A DNA stretch of 10,691 bases from an uncultured Campylobacter sp. Lineage in GTDB: Bacteria; Campylobacterota; Campylobacteria; Campylobacterales; Campylobacteraceae. The stretch is taken from positions 1-10,691 of the forward strand of contig CALIWP010000011.1 in NCBI GenBank assembly GCA_938046705.1, written 5' to 3'. This document shows, piece after piece, positions 6,068 to 10,691 of the stretch (positions are counted from its first letter, which is position 1; each line of letters starts with the position of its first letter). The position numbers were made by a program, and so were the translations under genes. The notes under the pieces are model-generated. The model saw nothing but the letters and a program-made list of their open reading frames with translations. It did not search any database and had not been told where the DNA came from.

Positions 6068-6729
6068 TGACGCAAATTTTGCTCGTAGAGGACGATGAGA
6101 CGCTAAGCGAACTCATCAACGAGTATCTGAGCGAACAAGGCTACGACGTGACCGTTTGCGCCGATGCTAAAGCGGCTCTAGATACCGCCTACGAGCGAAA
6201 TTTTGATATCCTCATCCTCGACGTCAAGCTGCCTAAAGGCGACGGTTTCTCCCTTTTGCGCGAACTTAGGCGGCTTGGTAACGACGCGCCCGCTATCTTT
6301 ACCACCTCGCTAAACGCGCTGCAAGACCTAGAGATCGGCTACAAAAGCGGCTGCGACGACTATTTAAAAAAGCCCTACGAGCTAAAAGAGCTTTTGCTTC
6401 GTATTCAAATTTTAATCAAGCGCAAATTTTCTCACGTAAATGACGAATTTATCGAGCTTAATGGCGGATATAAATTTTATCCAAGCTCCAAAACGCTAAG
6501 GCAAAACGGGCAAATCGTAAACCTCTCAAACAAAGAAAGCGAACTTTTGGCGCTATTTTTGGAAAATAAAAATGCGCTGCTAAGCAAAGAAACGATATTT
6601 GAGAAAATTTGGAACTACGGCGAGGAGCCAAGCGAACTGAGCCTGCGAGTTTACGTCAAAAACTTACGCCGCATTTTAGGCAAGGACGCGATCATAAATA
6701 GGCGCGGCGACGGCTATATCTATGTCTGA
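6067..6729 (+). CDS. dccR: OmpR/PhoB-family response regulator (probable DccR)
   Basis: A DNA-binding regulator of 220 residues. The receiver domain (about 1-115) has the acidic pocket E8-D9-D10, phosphoacceptor D52 in ILILDVKLPKGDG, the switch T79/T80, aromatic Y99 and the K102-P103 pair. All key residues are present. A short linker leads to a winged-helix effector (about 125-220) with the NKESELLALFLEN helix start, the recognition region LRVYVKNLRRILG and the terminal hairpin RRGDGYIYV. The ATG at 6067 overlaps the stop of the upstream small protein by one base; AAGGA at 6053-6057 can serve as ribosome binding site. The kinase gene overlaps its end by 8 nt, so the two form a cognate pair. 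The family is certain. The symbol rests on the TTCAC-type direct repeats at two promoters in the window and on the macAB neighbourhood, not on an alignment, and other Campylobacter OmpR-type regulators remain possible. Confidence 0.93.
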   Translation: MTQILLVEDDETLSELINEYLSEQGYDVTVCADAKAALDTAYERNFDILILDVKLPKGDGFSLLRELRRLGNDAPAIFTTSLNALQDLEIGYKSGCDDYLKKPYELKELLLRIQILIKRKFSHVNDEFIELNGGYKFYPSSKTLRQNGQIVNLSNKESELLALFLENKNALLSKETIFEKIWNYGEEPSELSLRVYVKNLRRILGKDAIINRRGDGYIYV

Positions 6730-7894
6730 GCGCTCCGCCGTTATAGCTAAAATCCTCTCGCTTTATCTCATTACTAGCGCCCTATTTTTGGGATATTTTT
6801 TCACGAACGACTATAAAATGAAAAAAGAAGCCCTCATCTCAAACGAGGTAAAAAATCTAAAAGAGATCAAGATGGGTATCTACATGAAAGCACGCATGTA
6901 CGGGCTTGGCGCAGTAAAAAGCTTTACCGCCGAAAAAGACGTCAAAGCCTGCATCGTAACTAAAAGCGGTCAAATTTTATACGGCGAGGCGGGCTGCGCT
7001 AAATTTGACGACGCCCAAAGCAGCGCGGTCGTATCAGACGGCAAGGTAACGATATTTGAGGCTTTGCAAAATATGGACGAAGGCGGCGCGGACGAGCTAG
7101 CGACGGCAAAAATAGCGCTAATCGGTAAGGACGTCGCGAGCGAGCTAAATTTGCTACGGCTGCGTACGGCGCTAAATTTGCTTATCGTTTTAGGCGTCAT
7201 CATGATAATCGCCTTTTATCTAGCAAAGACCGCGCTAGCGCCGCTACACGCCAAGATCGCCGCGCTAAATCGCTTTATCAAAGACTCTACTCACGAGATA
7301 AACGCGCCCCTTAGCGTCATACTTATGAGCATCGAAACGGCAGATAAAAGTAGCCTAAGCCAGAGAAATCTAAAGCGCCTAAACAACATCCAAACCGCCG
7401 CCAAAACGCTAAGCCGCACCTATGAGGACCTCACGTATTTATCCTTTGGCGCCTCACGCTCCGCACCAAAAGAGGAGCTAAATTTGAAAGATATTTTAAA
7501 CGAGCGACTCGAATTTTTTGCTCCGTTTTTTGCTAAACGAGGGCTTGATTTAAGGCTAAATTTAAAAGACGCTCTCATAAATGCAAACGGCTATGAGCTA
7601 AAACGCGCGGTGGATAACCTACTAAGCAACGCCGTAAAATACGCAAACCAAGGCGGCTACGTCACGGTTAGCTTACAAGACGGCGAACTAAAGATCTCAA
7701 ACAGCGGCGAGGGGCTAAGCAAAGAGCAGCAAGATAAAATTTTCGAGCGATACACGCGGTTTAACGAAGACCAAGGCGGCTTTGGCATCGGGCTAAATTT
7801 AGTTAAAAGAGCCTGCGAAAACAATGCTATCGCCGTAACCTGCGAAAGCGAACCTGGCAAAGAAATAACCTTTACGCTTAGGTGGAAGTCTTAA
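6722..7894 (+). CDS. dccS: Membrane sensor histidine kinase (probable DccS)
   Basis: Cognate kinase of the preceding regulator, 390 residues. TM1 lies at about 8-27, a periplasmic sensor of about 120 residues follows (28-147), then TM2 at about 150-168. The dimerisation/phosphotransfer domain begins only about 20 residues later: H-box FIKDSTHEINAPLSVI with phospho-accepting H191. There is no room for a full HAMP domain. The ATPase domain has an N-box VDNLLSNAVKYA (298-308, N303), a G1 box NSGEG (327-331) where the usual Asp is Asn, an F-box IFERYTRF and a G2 box GGFGIGLNLV (352-361). The sensor holds two cysteines, C77 and C92, which could pair in the periplasm. The ATG overlaps the regulator's stop (ATGTCTGA), giving translational coupling. 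The signal is unknown. The kinase call is certain; the dccS symbol is by context only. Confidence 0.92.
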   Translation: MSERSAVIAKILSLYLITSALFLGYFFTNDYKMKKEALISNEVKNLKEIKMGIYMKARMYGLGAVKSFTAEKDVKACIVTKSGQILYGEAGCAKFDDAQSSAVVSDGKVTIFEALQNMDEGGADELATAKIALIGKDVASELNLLRLRTALNLLIVLGVIMIIAFYLAKTALAPLHAKIAALNRFIKDSTHEINAPLSVILMSIETADKSSLSQRNLKRLNNIQTAAKTLSRTYEDLTYLSFGASRSAPKEELNLKDILNERLEFFAPFFAKRGLDLRLNLKDALINANGYELKRAVDNLLSNAVKYANQGGYVTVSLQDGELKISNSGEGLSKEQQDKIFERYTRFNEDQGGFGIGLNLVKRACENNAIAVTCESEPGKEITFTLRWKS

Positions 7895-7912
7895 ATTTAG
7901 ATTTTGCGTCAT

Positions 7913-7930
7913 AAAAGCGGCGGTGCTTTT
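7913..7930. terminator. Weak hairpin between the kinase gene and the convergent lipoprotein gene
   Basis: AAAAGC (7913-7918) and GCTTTT (7925-7930) can pair around a 6-base loop, about 20 bases after the kinase stop. The stem has only two G-C pairs and the T-run belongs to the stem itself, so it could act weakly in both directions. The rest of the 148-bp convergent gap shows only AAATTT-type words. Confidence 0.25.
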
Positions 7931-8042
7931 CTCCAAACTGGCAAATTTGGCTCAAATCACAAACACTCTCAGTCAAATTTTGATTAGGATAGTTGTAGAA
8001 TCGTCAAATTTGGCGGTAAAATCAAGAAAGTGTAAATAAATT

Positions 8043-8660
8043 TTACTCGTCTCCGATAAGCGAAAGGTTCCTGCATCCTATCTCATCGCCCATCTCGCAG
8101 CCCATTTTGTAAAATTTTTTTGCGGTTTTAGAATCGGCGGTTTTGACGCCTAGCGAAAACTGATACATGCCGCCGAGATTTGAACAGCTTTGCGCGTGAT
8201 TTAGCTCTAGGCACGACTTTTCGTATAGCTTGCGCGCTGCGGCAAAATCGTGCTCCGTACCGCGTCCTAGGCGGTAAAAGTTAGCCGCGTTATAGCAACC
8301 GTATTTATTACCGAGCTTGCAAGACCTCATAAATATCTTTAAGATCTCGCTATCCTCTTTGCTTTTTAGCTTTTGATGTAGCGAGCCTAGATTTGAGCAG
8401 GCGATACCCTCGTTATCGTCGCAGGCCTTTTGATAGCAGAGTTTTGCACGCTCGTAGTCTTTGCTGTTTTCAAATTTCACGCCCGTATCATTGCACTCTT
8501 TTGGAGTTTTACCATCGCATATATGTTTTACCTCAGCCTGCGTAACGGGCTTTGGCGGTGCGGGGGTTGCCTTTTTCGGCGCGGCGCAACCACTAGCAAA
8601 CGCCGCAACCAGCGCAAAAACGGCAATGTGCGAGATAGCTTGAAAAAAAGCGCGTTTCAA
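8043..8660 (-). CDS. Hcp-like Sel1-repeat lipoprotein, cysteine-paired
   Basis: A 205-residue predicted lipoprotein with signal peptide 1-24 and lipobox FASGC (lipidated C25), then a Pro/Lys-rich linker (26-40). The rest is alpha-hairpin Sel1-like repeats with regularly spaced cysteine pairs: C48/C56, C80/C88, C114/C122, C150/C159 and C188/C196, plus C75. One pair per repeat, 7-8 residues apart, is the mark of the Helicobacter cysteine-rich protein (Hcp) type, where each pair forms a stabilising disulfide. The repeats carry the usual A..LY.KSC and C.NLG..Y motifs. Hcp proteins are secreted or periplasmic with debated roles (penicillin binding, host interaction), so no enzyme activity is claimed. 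The start is TTG at 8660; AAGG 7 nt upstream and a complete signal peptide support it, and the next Met lies far into the mature protein. It is convergent with the kinase gene. Confidence 0.88.
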   Translation of the reverse strand: MKRAFFQAISHIAVFALVAAFASGCAAPKKATPAPPKPVTQAEVKHICDGKTPKECNDTGVKFENSKDYERAKLCYQKACDDNEGIACSNLGSLHQKLKSKEDSEILKIFMRSCKLGNKYGCYNAANFYRLGRGTEHDFAAARKLYEKSCLELNHAQSCSNLGGMYQFSLGVKTADSKTAKKFYKMGCEMGDEIGCRNLSLIGDE

Positions 8661-8667
8661 AATTTAG

Positions 8668-8672
8668 CCTTA
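8668..8672 (-). promoter_or_regulatory. Ribosome binding site fixing the TTG start of the Sel1 lipoprotein
   Basis: On the minus strand TAAGG ends 7 nt before the TTG at 8660. No ATG alternative exists that would keep the signal peptide, so this site decides the start. Confidence 0.55.
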
Positions 8673-8740
8673 AGAAAATTTTGCCTTAATCTTACCTTAC
8701 GCTCGCCAAAATAACGCTTAAAATAAACTTTAAAAACTTA

Positions 8741-8746
8741 ATTACA
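8741..8746 (-). promoter_or_regulatory. Candidate -10 box for the Sel1 lipoprotein gene
   Basis: TGTAAT on the minus strand (five of six consensus positions) lies about 80 bases before the TTG start. No good -35 is seen. Several other A/T-rich hexamers closer to the gene could serve, so this is only the best-looking candidate. Confidence 0.3.
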
Positions 8747-8957
8747 ATCAAACTGTACCGAGTTTGTAACAAATTTATTGCTCATTAAAAGAGCATTTCT
8801 AGCATGTTAAGACAAATTTACGCTTAATTTTATATCTAAATTCGGCGCCTATCGTAGTTCATAAATTTACAAATTTAATACCGACAAAAAGCGCCAAATT
8901 TATAGCTCAGATCGCTACGCTCGCAAATCAAGCTACGCGGCAAAAAATCCAAAGGGC

Positions 8958-10691
8958 TTAAAAACTATACGTAAAGCCTAGATTAAACGTTCGCGGGTCG
9001 CCGTAAACCATCCTGTTGTTTCCGATGCCCTCGAAGTATTTTTTATTAAACACGTTGTCGATGTTTAGCTGGATGTCGAAATTTTTACTTATCTTGTAAC
9101 CAAACATCAAATTTGCCAGCGTGTAGGCCTTTTGCGTAATTTCATTTGCGCCGCTACCGACGTAAATTTTACTTTTATACTGCACTCCCGCACCCGCTCT
9201 AAAGTCCGCTATAGAGTATTTGGCAAAGAGATTTGCCGTAGTGCGCGAGCTTTCGGTGTCAAATTTCTTACCGTCTGCGTCCTTAGCGTTAAAGTGCGTG
9301 AGACCAAGACCTAGGCTTAAATTTTGATTTATCTCTCCGTTTACGTCCACCTCAAAGCCCTTGCTCGTTACGCCTTTTTTAGCTTCGTACGCGTCAGTCG
9401 TAGTGCCTGGGATCTTTTGTCCGGTTTTTGCGCCTAGTTTATCTTGTACGACCTTAAATACGCCAAAAGAGGCCGATAGCGCGCCGTCAAAATAATCTCC
9501 CTTTATGCCAAGCTCATAGTCTTTACCTTGGATTGGATCTAAGTATTTGTCGTTGATATCCTTTACGGTTTGGGGTTTAAAGATGCTTGTATAGCTAGCA
9601 TAAAGCGTGTGGTTTTCGCCGATATCGTACGTGACGCCTAGATACGGCGTGATTTCTTGAGTGAAATTTCTATTTCCGTTGCCGCCTGTTATGCGGTACT
9701 TATAGTAGCTCATTCTGGCTCCTAGCAAAAACTTAAGCTCGTCCGTGATTGAGAATTTATTAGCCAAATATACGGCCTTTTGCACCGTTTTATCGGCGTT
9801 GTTTTGATCGGCGTAAGGTAGCTTCGGGTCGTCTAGGTGCAGGTTGTTAAAATCTATCCTAGTGCGCGCCGCATAGGCTAGGCCTGCCGGAGTCGTGCGG
9901 CTATTCCAGTAGCTACTGACGTTGTCGGAGCTTTTTTTATAGTTGTTGTACATAGCGCCGAAAACCGCCTCGTGAGGCAAGCTAAACGCCTCGTAGGGTA
10001 AATTTACGTAGGCGTCTACGTTGTGGATATTTTCCTCGCGTTTGTTTGCATAGACGCTAAGTCCGCTAACATCGCCCGTACCGTCTAAATTTACCTTGCC
10101 GCCGTAGTAGAGCAAATTAGTATCCGTATTTGCGCGGCGGAAGGAGTAGGAGAGATTTAGGCTGGCTTCGTTTTCAAAATAGTGCCTAAAATCGGCATAA
10201 ACGTCAAAAGTCTTGATATCCCATCTAGTCCAAGGCTGCGAGAAAATTTCATTTTTACTAAACTCGCGCCTAACGTCGTTCTTGTAAAACGCAGGCATTC
10301 CTCCCCAGCGTATGCCATGGCGCTTTAGCTCCTGATAAAAAGCGCCTAGGCTTAGCCACGAGCTATCCATGATATCAGCATCCACTACGCCATAGATAGC
10401 GGTGTTTTTACGGTTATAGTAGTCCATATACGAGCGAGACTTCTCGTGCATAAACGACGCTCTAGCTCGCACGTTACCATCGGCAGTTACGGGAGTCTGC
10501 ACGTCGCCCGATACGCCGTATCTATCGTAAGAGCCCGCACTTAGTTTAAAATTTCCCGTCAATTCTTTTGAATTTGCTCTTTTTCGGATGAAATTTAAAC
10601 TAGCCGCCGGATTGCCGGCACCCGCTAGCAGGCCGTTTGCGCCCTTTACGACTTCGACGCGCTCATAGGGCAACATGCTCATATCGTTTGC
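8958..10691 (-). CDS. TonB-dependent siderophore receptor (partial, N-terminus outside window)
   Basis: Outer membrane ligand-gated channel, probably for a ferric siderophore, energised by TonB-ExbBD. The frame is open through the window edge (codons for Ala-Asn-Asp precede the first Met), so 577 C-terminal residues are present and about 130-200 are missing, including signal peptide, TonB box and most of the plug. The visible part begins with the last plug motif, YERVEVVKGANGLLAGAG followed by NPAASLNFIRKR, characteristic of FhuE/FpvA-type receptors. A 22-strand barrel region follows, with typical segments TPYLGVTYDIGENHTLYASY and YELGIKGDYFDGALSASFGVF, the late DIQLNIDNVFNKKYFEG motif, and the terminal beta-signal FNLGFTYSF ending in Phe. 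The Met at 10682 is internal and not the start. No frameshift is seen. The ligand cannot be assigned, and any Fur site would lie outside the window. Confidence 0.92.
   Translation of the reverse strand, partial: ANDMSMLPYERVEVVKGANGLLAGAGNPAASLNFIRKRANSKELTGNFKLSAGSYDRYGVSGDVQTPVTADGNVRARASFMHEKSRSYMDYYNRKNTAIYGVVDADIMDSSWLSLGAFYQELKRHGIRWGGMPAFYKNDVRREFSKNEIFSQPWTRWDIKTFDVYADFRHYFENEASLNLSYSFRRANTDTNLLYYGGKVNLDGTGDVSGLSVYANKREENIHNVDAYVNLPYEAFSLPHEAVFGAMYNNYKKSSDNVSSYWNSRTTPAGLAYAARTRIDFNNLHLDDPKLPYADQNNADKTVQKAVYLANKFSITDELKFLLGARMSYYKYRITGGNGNRNFTQEITPYLGVTYDIGENHTLYASYTSIFKPQTVKDINDKYLDPIQGKDYELGIKGDYFDGALSASFGVFKVVQDKLGAKTGQKIPGTTTDAYEAKKGVTSKGFEVDVNGEINQNLSLGLGLTHFNAKDADGKKFDTESSRTTANLFAKYSIADFRAGAGVQYKSKIYVGSGANEITQKAYTLANLMFGYKISKNFDIQLNIDNVFNKKYFEGIGNNRMVYGDPRTFNLGFTYSF

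Larger units (their letters stand above)
8661..8957. other. 297-bp AT-rich intergenic region
   Basis: It separates the TonB receptor gene from the Sel1 lipoprotein gene, both on the minus strand. It holds the lipoprotein's ribosome binding site and candidate promoter. A small stem, TGCTC/GAGCA at 8779-8795, is followed by TTTCT on the plus strand. A GCTACGC word occurs twice (8914-8920 and 8932-8938). I see no open frame with a start and ribosome binding site, no tRNA and no strong terminator. It is long for this compact window, so an undetected small RNA or a gene remnant is possible. Confidence 0.5.

Noticed and set aside
5785..6119. Long minus-strand open frames opposite the small repeat protein, rich in Ser, Phe and Ile
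   Set aside because: They are antisense reflections of the ATG/AAA/GAC-rich repeat, lack ribosome binding sites, and their composition is what the complement of the repeats must give.
8684..8701. CTTAAT-N5-CTTACG with an 11-bp period on the plus strand, upstream of the Sel1 lipoprotein gene, resembling the operator form
   Set aside because: Both halves are degenerate, the orientation points away from the lipoprotein gene, no plus-strand gene follows, and the TAAGG nearest the gene is better explained as its ribosome binding site.
8430..8714. Plus-strand open frames opposite the Sel1 lipoprotein start
   Set aside because: They mirror the signal peptide region of a well-supported lipoprotein and have no promoter, ribosome binding site or family features.
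8779..8795. Hairpin TGCTC/GAGCA followed by TTTCT as a terminator
   Set aside because: It faces the plus strand, where no gene precedes it; the stem is only 5 bp and the T-run is broken.
10680..10682. ATG near the window end as start of the TonB receptor
   Set aside because: The frame stays open to the window edge, and the residue lies in the middle of the plug domain, just before a conserved plug motif.

Overview
The window looks like a chromosomal segment of a Campylobacter with mid-range GC (C. rectus, C. showae or C. curvus type). Reasons: the very frequent AAATTT/CAAATTT words, tight gene packing, the Hcp-type cysteine-paired Sel1 lipoprotein typical of Campylobacterota, and a MacA-MacB-outer membrane factor cluster arranged like C. 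jejuni Cj0606-Cj0608. The species call is inference. I see no tRNA, rRNA, IS element, CRISPR array or phage gene.

Layout: (1) Positions 1-81 hold the last 26 codons of a plus-strand membrane protein. (2) A minus-strand operon, macA (4699-3488), macB (3478-1541) and a TolC-family outer membrane lipoprotein (1539-190), would build a tripartite export system across both membranes. (3) A divergent promoter region (about 4700-4845) separates macA from a plus-strand AEC-family transporter (4846-5757). (4) A tightly coupled plus-strand operon follows: a small secreted Met/Lys/Asp-rich repeat protein (5822-6067), an OmpR-family response regulator (6067-6729) and its histidine kinase (6722-7894), with start/stop overlaps at both junctions. 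(5) On the minus strand lie a Hcp/Sel1 repeat lipoprotein (8660-8043) and the C-terminal three quarters of a TonB-dependent siderophore receptor (10691-8958), cut by the window edge.

The most interesting signal is a pair of 11-bp-period direct repeats. TTTCAC-N5-TTTCAC lies 46 bp before the start codon of the small repeat protein, and CTTAAC-N5-CTTAAC lies at the same relative place before macA. Both fit a common form YTTMAC-N5-YTTMAC, both sit 10-11 bp upstream of a -10-like hexamer, and both leave 30-31 nt from that hexamer to the ATG. This is the geometry of an OmpR/PhoB-type activator site. From memory, it matches the TTCAC-N6-TTCAC element of the C. jejuni DccRS regulon, which contains a MacAB-like export system and small periplasmic proteins of unknown function.

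I infer that the window carries a DccRS-like system together with two of its targets in one locus. The sensor kinase activates the regulator, which drives its own operon (including the Met-rich periplasmic protein) and the divergently placed macAB-OMF operon. The Met-rich protein may act as a periplasmic methionine redox sink or soft-metal binder. That function is a hypothesis, not something the sequence proves.
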